64,000 bases of DNA from contig NZ_JALDAX010000001.1 in assembly GCF_022698145.1 (NCBI RefSeq), forward strand, positions 558,001-622,000, given 5' to 3'. A model generated the notes under the pieces. The model was given only the letters and a program-made list of their open reading frames with translations, had not been told where the DNA came from and searched no databases. The position numbers and the translations under genes were made by a program. This document shows positions 42,600 through 52,521 of this stretch, in pieces. The DNA is from Streptomyces spinosisporus. Lineage in GTDB: Bacteria > Actinomycetota > Actinomycetes > Streptomycetales > Streptomycetaceae. The first letter of the stretch is position 1; each line of letters opens with the position of its first letter.

Positions 42600-43043
42600 A
42601 TGGCGCAGGTCGAGGCCACTACCGAGCGGGTCGTCGCGGCAGACGCGGAGAAGGTGTTCGACGCCCTCGCCGACTACAGCGGCACGCGCGCGAAGCTGCT
42701 GCCCGAGCACTTCAGCGAGTACGAGGTGCGCGAGGGCGGCGACGGCGAGGGCACCCTCGTCCACTGGAAGCTCCAGGCCACCAGCAAGCGGGTGCGCGAC
42801 TGCCTCCTGGAGGTCAGCGAGCCCACCGACGGCGAACTCGTCGAGAAGGACCGCAACTCCTCGATGGTCACCACCTGGCGGGTCACCCCGGCCGGGGAGG
42901 GCAGCTCCCGGGTCGTCGTGACCACCGTCTGGAACGGCGCAGGCGGGATCGGCGGCTTCTTCGAGAAGACCTTCGCCCCCAAAGGCCTCGGCCGGATCTA
43001 CGACGCCGTGCTCGCCAAACTCGCCACCGAGGTCGAGAAGTAG
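42600..43043 (+). CDS. SRPBCC-family protein
   Basis: 147 aa from ATG 42600 with GGAGG upstream. The START/Bet v1-like fold is recognisable from TERVVAADAEKVFDALADYSGTRAKLLPEHFSEYEVREGG and a C-terminal helix (GFFEKTFAPKGLGRIYDAVLAKLATEVEK). Such proteins bind hydrophobic ligands or act as cyclases; no enzyme role can be assigned. It is divergent from the radical SAM gene. Confidence 0.85.
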   Translation: MAQVEATTERVVAADAEKVFDALADYSGTRAKLLPEHFSEYEVREGGDGEGTLVHWKLQATSKRVRDCLLEVSEPTDGELVEKDRNSSMVTTWRVTPAGEGSSRVVVTTVWNGAGGIGGFFEKTFAPKGLGRIYDAVLAKLATEVEK

Positions 43044-43210
43044 CTCCCGGCGCGTGAAAGACAAGTCCCCGGTGTTCAGGGGCTGTTGACCCGCTCACCG
43101 GATCGAGTGGATCTGCAGGGATCGCACCGGTCTGCCGTAACTCGTCGTGCTTGCTCGTAGTTGTCGCCTTACGCGGGAATTGCGTGGCAGCGCGACGAGG
43201 GGAGCGGTAC

Positions 43211-45601
43211 GTGGGCGGGACGACTCTGGTGCACCGGGAAGCGGCGCCGGCACCTGCGCGAACGCCCGCCGCCGCACCGGCCGTTCCGGCCGAACTGAGC
43301 CCGCGCCGGGTGCGGTTGGTCTTCCTCGGGCTGATGCTGGCCCTGCTGCTCGCCGCCCTGGAGCAGATGATCGTCGCCACCGCGCTTCCGAAGATCGTCG
43401 GCGAGCTGCACGGCCTGGACCGGATGTCCTGGGCGATCACCGCCTATCTGCTGACCGCCACCATCGGGCTCCCGATCTACGGCAAGCTCGGCGACCTGCT
43501 CGGCCGCAAGGGCGTCTTCCAGTTCGCCATCGTCATCTTCGTGATCGGTGCCGCGCTCGCGGGCCGGGCGCAGTCCATGGACCAGCTGATCGCCTTCCGC
43601 GCGGTCCAGGGCGTGGGCGCGGGCGGGCTCATGATCGGCGTGCAGGCGATCATCGCGGACATCGTGCCGCCCCGCCGCAGGGGCCGCTTCATGGGCCTGA
43701 TCGGCGCCGCGTTCGGCCTCGCGTCCGTGGCCGGCCCCCTGCTCGGCGGCTACTTCACCGACCACCTCTCCTGGCGCTGGTGCTTCTACTTCAACGTCCC
43801 CTTCGGCCTCGTCACGCTCGCCGTCGTCACCGTCGTGCTGAAGCTGCCGAGGCCGAGCGTCAGGCCGCGGCTCGACCTCCTCGGCGCGCTGCTGCTCGCC
43901 GCCGCCTCGACCTGCCTGGTCCTGCTGACCAGTTGGGGCGGCACCGAGTACGCCTGGGGCTCACGGGTCATCCTCGGGCTCGGGGCCGGAGCGCTGGCCG
44001 CCACGGTGCTCTTCGTCGCCGCCGAACACTTCGCCGCCGAACCCCTCATCCCGCTCAGGCTGTTCAGGGACTCCGTCTTCAACGTCACCGGCCTGGTGGG
44101 CCTGGTGATCGGCGTCGCGCTGTTCGGCGCCGCCAGCTATCTGCCGACCTTCCTGCAGATGGTCGACGGAGCCTCCGCCACCGAGTCGGGCCTGCTGATG
44201 CTGCCCATGATGGGCGGCATCGTCGGCGCCTCGATCATCTCCGGGCAGCTCATCAGCCACACCGGGCGCTACAAGATCTACCCCGTGCTCGGCAGCGCCG
44301 TCTCCGTGCTCGGCATGTGGCTGCTGTCCCGGCTCGACATCGACACGCCCCGGCTGCACTACAGCATCTGGATGGCGGTCCTCGGCGCCGGCATCGGCAT
44401 GGTGATGCCGGTCCTGGTCCTCGCCGTGCAGAACTCCGTCCGCCCGGCCGACCTCGGCACGGCCACCAGTGCCAACAACTACTTCCGGCAGATCGGCGGC
44501 AGCGTCGGAGCCGCGATCTTCGGCACCCTCTTCGCCCACCGGCTCACCGACGCCCTCGAAGAACAGCTGCCCACGCGCGCGGGCGAGCGCCTGCCCGACC
44601 CCGAGTCCATCACTCCGCAGCTCGTCCACGCGCTGCCCGCCCCGCTGCGCGACGACTACATCCGGGCCTACGCCGACGCCATGCCCCGCATCTTCCTCTA
44701 CCTGGTGCCGGTGCTGGCCGTCGGTCTCGTCATCGCCTTCTTCCTCAAGGAGATCCCCCTCTTGAACAGCGCAGCGTCCCCTCACGCGACCGAATCGGAG
44801 CCGGTGAACATCACGGTGCCGCAGGCACGTTCGCCCCGCGGCGCCGGAATTCCCGTCTGCGGCACGGTGCAGCACCCCGACGGAACCGTCGTCCCGCGCG
44901 CGGCGCTCACGCTCATCGACGTGGCGGGAACGCAGATCGGCCGGGGCGCGAGCGGTGAGGACGGGCGGTACGCGCTGTCCACGCCCGGCCCGGGCTCCTA
45001 CGTCCTCATCGCCGCCGCGGGCGGCCACCAGCCGCAGGCCGTCTCCGTCACCGTCGGCGAGCGCCCCGTCGAACTGGACGTCGTCCTCGGCGGCGCCGGA
45101 CGCCTCGCCGGCACGGTGCTGACCGCCGACGGCACCCCCGTGCGGGACGCCACCGTGACGCTCACCAATGTGCACGGCGAGGTCGTCGCCACCACCCGCA
45201 GCGCACGCGAGGGCGGCTATGTCATCACCGAGCTGGTCGCCGGCGAGTACACCCTCGCGGCCAGCGCGCCCGCGTTCCGCCCGGCCGCGCTCCCCGTCAG
45301 CGTGCAGGCCGCCCGGGAGACCCGCCAGGACGTCGAGCTCGCAGGAGGAGCCGTGCTGCGGGGCACCGTGCGGGCGAGCGGCGGACGGCCCGTCGAGGAC
45401 GCGCGCGTGACGCTGCTCGACGCGGCCGGCAACGTCGTGGACACGCTCACCACCGGACCCGACGGAACGTTCCGGTTCGTCGATCTCTCCTCCGGCGAGT
45501 ACACCGTCATCGCCGCCGGTTACCCGCCCGTCGCCACCGTGCTGCAGGTCGCGGGAGGCGGACGGACCGAACGGGACCTGCAGTTGGGGCACGAGGACTG
45601 A
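43211..45601 (+). CDS. DHA2-type MFS exporter with three C-terminal carboxypeptidase-regulatory-like domains
   Basis: 796 aa from GTG 43211 (AGGGGAG upstream). Residues about 40-520 are a 14-helix EmrB/QacA transporter: [36 protein letters not shown] (motif A), [13 protein letters not shown] and [14 protein letters not shown] (motif C). Residues about 545-796 hold three beta-sandwich repeats of about 80 aa (545-625, 627-708, 709-796), each with a GxVxxxDGxPVxxAxVTLxD...G.Y.xxxLxxGEYTxxAxA pattern. With 14 helices and a cytoplasmic N terminus these domains should be inside the cell, which is unusual. Probably drug or metabolite efflux. Confidence 0.88.
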   Translation: MGGTTLVHREAAPAPARTPAAAPAVPAELSPRRVRLVFLGLMLALLLAALEQMIVATALPKIVGELHGLDRMSWAITAYLLTATIGLPIYGKLGDLLGRKGVFQFAIVIFVIGAALAGRAQSMDQLIAFRAVQGVGAGGLMIGVQAIIADIVPPRRRGRFMGLIGAAFGLASVAGPLLGGYFTDHLSWRWCFYFNVPFGLVTLAVVTVVLKLPRPSVRPRLDLLGALLLAAASTCLVLLTSWGGTEYAWGSRVILGLGAGALAATVLFVAAEHFAAEPLIPLRLFRDSVFNVTGLVGLVIGVALFGAASYLPTFLQMVDGASATESGLLMLPMMGGIVGASIISGQLISHTGRYKIYPVLGSAVSVLGMWLLSRLDIDTPRLHYSIWMAVLGAGIGMVMPVLVLAVQNSVRPADLGTATSANNYFRQIGGSVGAAIFGTLFAHRLTDALEEQLPTRAGERLPDPESITPQLVHALPAPLRDDYIRAYADAMPRIFLYLVPVLAVGLVIAFFLKEIPLLNSAASPHATESEPVNITVPQARSPRGAGIPVCGTVQHPDGTVVPRAALTLIDVAGTQIGRGASGEDGRYALSTPGPGSYVLIAAAGGHQPQAVSVTVGERPVELDVVLGGAGRLAGTVLTADGTPVRDATVTLTNVHGEVVATTRSAREGGYVITELVAGEYTLAASAPAFRPAALPVSVQAARETRQDVELAGGAVLRGTVRASGGRPVEDARVTLLDAAGNVVDTLTTGPDGTFRFVDLSSGEYTVIAAGYPPVATVLQVAGGGRTERDLQLGHED

Positions 45602-45733
45602 CGGGGGATCAGCCGGACCGGGACGGCCGCGGCACCAATTCCCGCATTGCCGCACATCGCCTCCGACCGGGGCCGTACGGTGGAGTAGGCGGCACAGATC
45701 TTGCGGAGCCGTGGGGGAGGGAGGCCCTGGGCC

Positions 45734-48229
45734 ATGGACAACGGCACCGACCGTGGCACCGGGAGGGACACTCCTCCCGGCCGCGGAACCGTGACCGGCA
45801 CGGCGGAGGAGTCCGTCGCGGTCGGCCGCATCCCGCTGGCCGTGGTCGTGGCCGACCGTGACGGCCTGGTCTCCCACTGGAGCCGGGGCGCGGGACGGCT
45901 GTTCGGGGTCCCCAAGGACGAGGCGCTGGGCCGCTCCGCCGTCGACCTGCTGCCCGTCTCCGGCGCCCTGCCCGAGGACGACGACATCGCTCCGTACGGG
46001 ACGTACGCCGTCTACGACGGACTCGGACCCGACCTCGAATCGTCCCTCGACGGCAGGCTCTCCTACCCGGCCGCGGGCCGCGCCCGCCTCACCGTGCCCG
46101 CGCCCGAGGGGGACCACGCGCGCGTGGACGTGCTGTGGTGGGCGTACCCCCTGGTGGGTCCGGGGAGCGAGCGGCTGCTGGTGCTCGCCGCCGACGCCGC
46201 GGGGCTGCGCCAGGACGACCCCGACGGCGGCGCCGCGGACATGGCGTACGAGCGGATCGCGCCCGGCTTCGCCCTGCACACCGACTTCCCCGGTGCCGAA
46301 CAGCTGGCCCGCCGGCTGCCCGAGATCCTGCCCAGCATGAGCGTCGACGAGAGCGCCCGCATCGTCGCGCAGGTCCTCGAACTGGGCTATCCCGTGCTGG
46401 AGTTCAGCCAGAGCGACCGGGTGCCGGTCACCCCCGACTGGGGCGTGCCGCGGCGCGCCCAGCGCAAGGCCCGCCGGGAGCGGGCCGCGCGGGCGGCGGC
46501 CGAGGGCCGGGCCCTGCCGCAGGAAGCCGCCGACGAGGCCCCGGACCTGGAGTACGCCGCCGTACGGGAACACCTGGAGTTCCTCAACGAGGTCAGCGCC
46601 CGCATCGGCACCTCCCTCGACCTGTCGCGGACCATCGTCGAGGTGAGCAAGGCAGTCGTGCCGCGCTTCACGGACGTCGCAGGCACCTATCTGCGGGAAC
46701 AGGTGGTCGCGGGGGAGGGGTTCCCCGACGGCGTCCCGGACACCACCACCATGTGGCACCGGGTGGCCCTGGAGCACACCGACGAACCCGGCCGCTGGGA
46801 CGACGTCGTGCCGGTCGGCGAGGCCATGCCCTTCCCGGCGCACACGCCCTTCTTCCAGTGCATGACCAGCGGTGAGCCCGTCCTCGTGCCCCGGATCAGC
46901 GAGGTGATGGGCCACGCCATCGCCTCGCAGTTCGAAAAGCGCGACATCCGGCCGCTGATCACGGGCCGCTCCATGCTGGTGGTGCCGCTGAAGGCCCGCA
47001 ACGTCGTGCTCGGCTTCATGATCCTGCTGCGCCACCCGGAGCGCGTCGAGTTCAACGACATGGACCGGGTCACCGGCGCCGAACTCGCCGCCCGCGCGGG
47101 CCTCGTGCTCGACAACGCGCGCATGTACACCTACCAGGAGAGTGTCGCCGAGACCCTCCAGGACAGCATGCTGCCGCACATCCCGCCGCGCATGGCGGGC
47201 TGCGACATCGCCACCCGCTACCTGCCCGGCACGCTGCTGGGCCGGGTCGGCGGCGACTGGTTCGACTCGGTGAAGCTGCCCGGCGCCCGCACCGCCCTCG
47301 TCGTCGGCGACGTCATGGGCCACGGCCTCAACTCGGCCGCGATGATGGGCCAGTTGCGTACGGCCGTGCAGACGATGGCCGCCCTGGACCTGCCGCCCGC
47401 CCAGCTCCTGCGCAATCTCGACGACCTCGCCCAGCGGCTCGGCGACAACTACCTCGCGACCTGTCTGTACTCCGTCTACGACCCGATCGCCGGCGAGCTG
47501 CACATCGCCAACGCCGGTCACATCCCGCCCGTCCTGGTCCGTGCCGCCGACGGCCGCAGCGAGCTGCTCGACCTGCCGACGGGCGCGCCGATCGGCGTCG
47601 GCGGGGTGCCCTTCGAGGCGGTACGCGTGCGCGTGCAGCCCGGCGACCGGCTGGTGATGTGCACCGACGGCCTCGTCGAGGTGCGCGGCGAGGACATCGA
47701 ACTGGGCCTGGCGACACTCTGCGAGTCCGCGGCACACCCTGCCGCCTCCATGGACGACGCCTGCGACCGGATCATCCGCGCCCTCAACACACGCGGTGGC
47801 CGCAAGGACGACGTGGCCCTGCTGATGACCCGGCTCAACGGCGTCGAGGCAGACGACGTGGCCGAGTGGCGCCTCGCCCTCGACCCGATCGAGGTCGCAC
47901 GCGCGCGTGCCGTCGTCCGTGAACAGCTCCACGAGTGGGGGCTCGCCGGGCTCGTCCGCAACGCCGAGCTGATGGTCAGCGAACTCGTCACCAATGCCGT
48001 ACGGCACTCCCACAGCCGTCCCGTGGAACTGCGGCTCGTCCGGGGCGACCACCTGCTGGTCGAGGTGGAGGACGACGACCACGACCTGCCGACGCTGCGC
48101 AGCGCCGGTCCGACCGACGAGTTCGGGCGCGGGCTGCGCGTGGTGAGCACCCTCGCCCGGGAGTGGGGCACCAGCCGTACGAAGACGGGCAAGACCGTCT
48201 GGTTCGAACTGACCCTGCCGCGGCGCTGA
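45734..48229 (+). CDS. PAS-GAF-SpoIIE phosphatase with C-terminal ATPase/anti-sigma kinase domain
   Basis: 831 aa from ATG 45734. Order: PAS (about 28-90; PLAVVVADRDGLVSHWSRGAGRLFGVPKDEALGR), a coiled Arg/Ala-rich linker (about 230-275), GAF (about 290-455) and a PP2C-type SpoIIE domain (about 480-690) with metal sites GGDWFD (about 506), VGDVMGHG, CTDGLVEVRGEDIE and RKDDVALL. A HATPase_c domain follows (about 715-831; ELVTNAVRHSHS, FGRGLRVVSTLA). It can in principle dephosphorylate an anti-anti-sigma factor and also bind or phosphorylate one. No sigma or STAS gene is adjacent, so partners are elsewhere. Confidence 0.93.
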   Translation: MDNGTDRGTGRDTPPGRGTVTGTAEESVAVGRIPLAVVVADRDGLVSHWSRGAGRLFGVPKDEALGRSAVDLLPVSGALPEDDDIAPYGTYAVYDGLGPDLESSLDGRLSYPAAGRARLTVPAPEGDHARVDVLWWAYPLVGPGSERLLVLAADAAGLRQDDPDGGAADMAYERIAPGFALHTDFPGAEQLARRLPEILPSMSVDESARIVAQVLELGYPVLEFSQSDRVPVTPDWGVPRRAQRKARRERAARAAAEGRALPQEAADEAPDLEYAAVREHLEFLNEVSARIGTSLDLSRTIVEVSKAVVPRFTDVAGTYLREQVVAGEGFPDGVPDTTTMWHRVALEHTDEPGRWDDVVPVGEAMPFPAHTPFFQCMTSGEPVLVPRISEVMGHAIASQFEKRDIRPLITGRSMLVVPLKARNVVLGFMILLRHPERVEFNDMDRVTGAELAARAGLVLDNARMYTYQESVAETLQDSMLPHIPPRMAGCDIATRYLPGTLLGRVGGDWFDSVKLPGARTALVVGDVMGHGLNSAAMMGQLRTAVQTMAALDLPPAQLLRNLDDLAQRLGDNYLATCLYSVYDPIAGELHIANAGHIPPVLVRAADGRSELLDLPTGAPIGVGGVPFEAVRVRVQPGDRLVMCTDGLVEVRGEDIELGLATLCESAAHPAASMDDACDRIIRALNTRGGRKDDVALLMTRLNGVEADDVAEWRLALDPIEVARARAVVREQLHEWGLAGLVRNAELMVSELVTNAVRHSHSRPVELRLVRGDHLLVEVEDDDHDLPTLRSAGPTDEFGRGLRVVSTLAREWGTSRTKTGKTVWFELTLPRR

Positions 48230-48263
48230 TCCCGCAGTCCGCGGCGATCCCGCAGTCCGCGGC
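48228..48263 (+). repeat. 18-bp tandem repeat x2 after the SpoIIE-type gene
   Basis: GATCCCGCAGTCCGCGGC occurs at 48228-48245 and 48246-48263, with a degenerate third copy near 48267. It begins at the gene stop codon. No function evident. Confidence 0.7.
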
Positions 48264-48395
48264 GCCGATGCCGAAGTCCGGGCCGCCGGCCCCGTATCCG
48301 GAGTGCGAAGGGCGCACCGGGCGCATACCTCTCGAATGCGGAGTGAAGGAATGCGCCACGCGCTTGTAGCGGTGACCGGGGCGCGATAGACCGTA

Positions 48396-48420
48396 CTCGC
48401 CCGTCGCCAGGACGGGCGAG
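48396..48420 (+). terminator. hairpin CTCGCCCGTC / GACGGGCGAG
   Basis: Perfect 10-bp stem with a 5-nt loop between the SpoIIE-type gene and the next methyltransferase gene. It may end the former transcript or be a leader structure of the latter, whose start is 26 nt downstream. Confidence 0.55.
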
Positions 48421-48445
48421 ATCGTCGCACCCTGGGGAGTTGTGC

Positions 48446-49171
48446 ATGAGCGTGACGAGACGGTACCGCGAGGCCTGGGACGGCTTCTGGCGTGAGGCCC
48501 CGGATGAGCAGGGGGCGGTGTTCTGGGACGCCGAGCCGGCCGTGACCGCGGGCGTCCACCTGGCGCTGTTCGAACCGCATCTCGCCGACCCCGGCCTTGC
48601 GATGGTGGACCTCGGCTGCGGCAACGGCACCCAGACGCGGTTCCTCGCCGAGCGCTTCCGGCATGTCGTCGGCGCCGATCTGTCGGGCGCCGCCCTCGAC
48701 CACGCCCGGCACGCCGACCCGGCCGGACAGGCCACTTACCGTGTGCTCGACGCCGTGGAGAAGGGCGAGACGGAGACGCTGCACGCCGAACTCGGCGACG
48801 CCAACGTCTATATGCGCGGCGTGCTGCACCAGGCCGAGCCGGACGACCGGCAGCCCATGGCGGACGGGCTCGCGACACTCGTCGGACAGCGCGGCCGGGT
48901 CTTCCTCGTGGAACTCGCCGAAGCCGCAAAGCCCGTGCTGATGGGCCTGGCGCAGAGCCCCACGGGACCGCCGCCCAAGCTCGCACCGATCTTCCAGCAC
49001 GGCATCGCGCCGGGCGAGGTGGCCGACGACGCGCTGCCGCAGTATCTGCGGGCGGCCGGCCTCACCGTCCTCGCGAGCGGCGAACTCCCGCTCACCACCA
49101 CGGAGTCCGGGCCCGACGGCAGCCCGATCGTCCTGCCCTCGACATGGCTGGTGGCGGGGCGCATGGGCTGA
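48446..49171 (+). CDS. class I SAM-dependent methyltransferase
   Basis: 241 aa, CTGGGGAG ribosome-binding site. SAM motif I is MVDLGCGNGTQTRFLAERF, then GADLSGAALDHAR. The N terminus (TRRYREAWDGFWREAPDEQGAVFWDAEP) is family-specific. No catalytic residues define the substrate. A candidate terminator follows at 49182-49211. Confidence 0.87.
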   Translation: MSVTRRYREAWDGFWREAPDEQGAVFWDAEPAVTAGVHLALFEPHLADPGLAMVDLGCGNGTQTRFLAERFRHVVGADLSGAALDHARHADPAGQATYRVLDAVEKGETETLHAELGDANVYMRGVLHQAEPDDRQPMADGLATLVGQRGRVFLVELAEAAKPVLMGLAQSPTGPPPKLAPIFQHGIAPGEVADDALPQYLRAAGLTVLASGELPLTTTESGPDGSPIVLPSTWLVAGRMG

Positions 49172-49181
49172 GGCCCGACCC

Positions 49182-49211
49182 TCCCTCCGCTGCCGCAACG
49201 GCCTGGAGGGA
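49182..49211 (+). terminator. candidate terminator after the methyltransferase gene
   Basis: TCCCTCC (49182-49188) pairs with GGAGGGA (49205-49211), and an inner GCCG/CGGC pair extends the stem. It starts 11 bp after the stop. Confidence 0.5.
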
Positions 49212-49375
49212 CACCTTCGGGTGACGGTGGGGCGCCGGGGAACTCCCGCGGACGACGGCTCGTTTTCACGAACAGAATTCGAAACCCCGGCCAAGGCCGG
49301 GTCATCGAGTCGCCAAGGTTCGCAAAGTTCAGGAGTTCGCCGAGTCCCACCCTCACCGCCCCGGAGGCCCGAACC

Positions 49376-50326
49376 ATGACCTCGAACCACTCCCGTCCCT
49401 CCCGCCGCGCCGTGCTCGGCGCAGGCGCCGTCACCGCCCTCGCGCTGGGAACCGGCGCGGGCACCGCGAGCGCGTCCGACGCCACCGGCAGAGCCACCTG
49501 GCCCACTCGCTTCCCGCTGCCCGACGGCTGGCTCCCCGAGGGCATCACGATCTGCAGCAGGCCGTTCGCCTACATGGGCTCGCGGGCCAACGGCGCCATC
49601 TACCGCACCGATCTGCGCACCGGAAAAGGCGGCGTTCTCTACGCCGGCGCGACCGGCCAGGTCGCCGTCGGCCTCAAGCTGGACCGCGACGGGCTGCTGT
49701 ACGTCGCGGGCAGCACGGGCGTCGCGCGCATCCACGACTCCCGCACCGGCAAGGTCCTCACCACCTACCGACTGAGCCCGGAGACCGGCCACTTCATCAA
49801 CGACGTCACCCTGCTCGACGACCGCGCCTGGTTCACCGACTCGCTCGACGCCGTCCTGTACGGCGTGCCGCGCGGCCGCGGCGGCACGGTGCGCACCCTG
49901 CCGCTGACCGGTGACTGGGTGCAGACCCCCGGCGTCAACAACGCGAACGGCATCGTCTCCGCCCCGGGCGGCCGCGGCCTGATCGTCGTCAGCAGCACCC
50001 CCGGCAGGCTGTACAAGATCAGCCTCAGGACGGGCTCCGCCACCGAGATCGCCCTGGCCGGCGCGGAGAACGTGATGGCGGGCGACGGCCTGTGGCGCAT
50101 CGGCCGCACGCTGTACGTCGTGCAGAACCGGCTGAACCTGATCAGTGTCTTCGAGCTCGACGCCAAGGCCACCACCGCCACCCTGCGCCGCACCATCACC
50201 GACCCCCGCTTCGACGTCCCCACCACCATCGCCCGCTTCGGCCACCGCCTGTATCTCGTCAACGCCCGCTTCACCAGCCCCCAGACACCTGAGACGACGT
50301 TCGACGCGGTCGCCGTGCACCTGTGA
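49376..50326 (+). CDS. Tat-exported beta-propeller protein (SMP-30/gluconolactonase-like)
   Basis: 316 aa. The N terminus has a twin-arginine signal (RPSRRAVLGAGAVTALALG, cleavage near ASAS). The mature protein is a repeated beta-propeller: PEGITICSRPFAYMGSRANGAIYRTDLRTG, GLKLDRDGLLYVAGSTG, FINDVTLLDDRAWFTDS, NANGIVSAPGGRGLIVV. Homologues in Streptomyces are often labelled superoxide dismutase without Cu/Zn ligands being evident; I see none here. Lactonase or binding function is possible. Confidence 0.85.
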   Translation: MTSNHSRPSRRAVLGAGAVTALALGTGAGTASASDATGRATWPTRFPLPDGWLPEGITICSRPFAYMGSRANGAIYRTDLRTGKGGVLYAGATGQVAVGLKLDRDGLLYVAGSTGVARIHDSRTGKVLTTYRLSPETGHFINDVTLLDDRAWFTDSLDAVLYGVPRGRGGTVRTLPLTGDWVQTPGVNNANGIVSAPGGRGLIVVSSTPGRLYKISLRTGSATEIALAGAENVMAGDGLWRIGRTLYVVQNRLNLISVFELDAKATTATLRRTITDPRFDVPTTIARFGHRLYLVNARFTSPQTPETTFDAVAVHL

Positions 50327-50376
50327 CGACCTGCACCCCGACCGGTGACTTCCTGGCCGGTTTCCCCCGCGGCGCG

Positions 50377-50382
50377 TAACGT
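50377..50382 (+). promoter_or_regulatory. -10 element TAACGT of the peptidase operon
   Basis: TAACGT ends 8 nt before the M55 gene ATG (50391), predicting a nearly leaderless message. A weak -35 (TGGCCG, 50354-50359) is 17 bp upstream. Confidence 0.4.
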
Positions 50383-50390
50383 GGCGCTCC

Positions 50391-51224
50391 ATGAAGATCC
50401 TGATCAGCGCCGACATGGAGGGTGCCACGGGGGTGACCTGGCCTGCCGACGTGCTGCCGGGCACTCCGCAGTGGGAGCGGTGCCGTTCGATGTTCACCTC
50501 GGACGTGAATGCGGCCGTGCTGGGGTTCTTCGACGGCGGGGCGGACGAGGTCGTCGTCAACGAGGCCCACTGGAGCATGCGCAACCTGTTCCTGGAGCAG
50601 CTGGACGAGCGCACCGAGATGCTCACCGGGCGGCACAAGTCCCTGTCCATGGTGGAGGGCGTGCAGCACGGCGACGTGGACGGCATCGCCTTCGTCGGCT
50701 ACCACACGGGCGCCGGGATGGAGGGGGTGCTCGCGCACACCTACCTCGCCAACTCCATCACCGGCGTGTGGCTCAACGACGTACGGGCGAGCGAGGGCCT
50801 GCTGAACGCGCACGTGGTCGCCGAGTACGGCGTGCCCGTGGTCCTCGTCACCGGCGACGACCTGGCCTGCGAGGACGCACTCGGCTATGCGCCCGAGGCG
50901 CTGAAGGTCGCCGTCAAGGACCATGTCTCGCGCTACGCCGCCGTGTGCCGCACACCGGCCAGGACCGCCGCCGACATCCGGGCCGCCGCGAAGGAGGCCG
51001 CACAGCTCGCGGTCCGTCACGAGCCGGTGCGGGGCGGGCCGTTCACCGTGGCGCTGGAGTTCGACGCCGAGCACCTCGCGCTCTCCGCGACCGTCGTGCC
51101 GGGCGTGGAGCGGATCGGCGAGCGGAAGGTGGCGTACACCAGCGACACCATGTACGAGGGCATCCGTACCTTCAAGGCGGTCACCACGATCGTCTCGGCC
51201 GCGGTGGAGGAGCAGTATGGCTGA
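50391..51224 (+). CDS. dppA: M55-family metallopeptidase (D-aminopeptidase DppA-like)
   Basis: 277 aa. The zinc motif SADMEGATGV (D-x-E) starts the protein, with NEAHWSMRNL, GYHTGAG and HTYLAN providing the other conserved histidines. DppA enzymes cleave D-Ala-containing peptides. First of four genes whose coding ends overlap or abut (51217, 52522, 54489), all encoding peptidases. Confidence 0.9.
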   Translation: MKILISADMEGATGVTWPADVLPGTPQWERCRSMFTSDVNAAVLGFFDGGADEVVVNEAHWSMRNLFLEQLDERTEMLTGRHKSLSMVEGVQHGDVDGIAFVGYHTGAGMEGVLAHTYLANSITGVWLNDVRASEGLLNAHVVAEYGVPVVLVTGDDLACEDALGYAPEALKVAVKDHVSRYAAVCRTPARTAADIRAAAKEAAQLAVRHEPVRGGPFTVALEFDAEHLALSATVVPGVERIGERKVAYTSDTMYEGIRTFKAVTTIVSAAVEEQYG

Positions 51225-52521
51225 CGAGCAGGCGCTGGACGAGGTCGTCCGGTTCACCTCCGATCTGATCCGCATCGACACGACCAACCGGGGCGGCGGC
51301 GACTGCCGGGAGCGGCCGGCCGCCGAGTACGCGGCCGAGCAGCTGGCCGGGGCGGGACTGGAGCCCATGCTCCTGGAGCGCACCGAGGGGCGGGCCAATG
51401 TGGTGGCCCGGATCGAGGGGAGCGACCCGTCTGCCGACGCGCTGCTCGTCCACGGTCATCTGGATGTCGTCCCGGCGCAGGCCGACGACTGGAGCGTGCA
51501 CCCCTTCTCCGGTGAGGTCCGCGACGGCGTCGTGTGGGGGCGCGGCGCGGTCGACATGAAGAACATGGACGCGATGATCCTCGCCGTCGTGCGGGGCTGG
51601 GCGCGCGAGGGGATCCGGCCGCGCCGCGATGTCGTCGTCGCGTTCACCGCCGATGAGGAGGACAGCGCCCGGGACGGCGCGGGGTTCCTCGCCGACGAGC
51701 ACCCCGAGCTCTTCGAGGGATGCACCGAGGGCATCAGCGAGTCGGGGGCGTTCACCTTCCACGACGGCAGCGGCCGGCAGATCTACCCGCTCGCGGCCGG
51801 CGAGCGCGGAACGGGCTGGCTGAAACTCAGCGCGCGCGGGCGCGCGGGACACGGCTCCAAGGTGAACAAGGAGAACGCGGTCACCCGTCTCGCGGCCGCC
51901 GTCACCCGCATCGGCGCGTACGAGTGGCCGCTGCGGCCCACCGCGACCGTGCGGGCCGCGCTGGCCGGACTGGCCGAGGTCTACGGCCTCGACGCCGACC
52001 TGTCCGACGTCGACGGGCTGCTGCGCAAGCTCGGCCCGGCCGCCAAGCTGGTCGAGTCGACCGTCCGCAACAGCGCCAACCCCACCATGCTGGACGCCGG
52101 TTACAAGGTCAACGTGATCCCGGGAGAGGCCGTCGCCCACGTCGACGGACGCTTTCTGCCCGGCGCCGAGGACGAGTTCCGGGCGACCCTGGACCGGCTC
52201 ACCGGACCCGACGTGGACTGGGAGTTCGTGCACCGCGAGGTGGCCCTGGAGGCACCCGTCGACGCGCCGACGTACGCGCGGATGCGGGAGGCCATCGAGG
52301 AGTTCGCGCCCGAGGGGCATGTGGTGCCGTACTGCATGTCGGGCGGCACGGACGCCAAGCAGTTCTCCCGCCTCGGCATCACCGGCTACGGGTTCACTCC
52401 GCTCGAGCTCCCCGAGGGCTACGACTATCAGGCCATGTTCCACGGAGTGGATGAGAGAGTCCCGGTGGGGGCACTGCACTTCGGTGTGCGGGTACTCGAC
52501 CGGTTCCTGCGGACGGCCTGA
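51217..52521 (+). CDS. M20-family metallopeptidase
   Basis: 434 aa; ATG lies inside the dppA-like gene end (8-bp overlap). Dizinc motifs: LLVHGHLDVVPAQ, WGRGAVDMKNMD, AFTADEEDSA and late SGGTDAKQFSRLGI. The dimerisation domain sits between about residues 200 and 320. Aminoacylase, dipeptidase or carboxypeptidase activity is possible. Second gene of the peptidase operon. Confidence 0.92.
   Translation: MADEQALDEVVRFTSDLIRIDTTNRGGGDCRERPAAEYAAEQLAGAGLEPMLLERTEGRANVVARIEGSDPSADALLVHGHLDVVPAQADDWSVHPFSGEVRDGVVWGRGAVDMKNMDAMILAVVRGWAREGIRPRRDVVVAFTADEEDSARDGAGFLADEHPELFEGCTEGISESGAFTFHDGSGRQIYPLAAGERGTGWLKLSARGRAGHGSKVNKENAVTRLAAAVTRIGAYEWPLRPTATVRAALAGLAEVYGLDADLSDVDGLLRKLGPAAKLVESTVRNSANPTMLDAGYKVNVIPGEAVAHVDGRFLPGAEDEFRATLDRLTGPDVDWEFVHREVALEAPVDAPTYARMREAIEEFAPEGHVVPYCMSGGTDAKQFSRLGITGYGFTPLELPEGYDYQAMFHGVDERVPVGALHFGVRVLDRFLRTA

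Noticed and set aside
49376..50326. Superoxide dismutase
   Set aside because: Homologues are sometimes so labelled, but the sequence is a Tat-exported beta-propeller with no visible Cu/Zn or Fe/Mn ligand pattern.
43961..50686. A very long minus-strand open frame of over 2,200 codons
   Set aside because: It lies antisense to the MFS, SpoIIE-type, methyltransferase and propeller genes, which show clear family motifs. Long antisense frames are a known artefact of very GC-rich codon usage.
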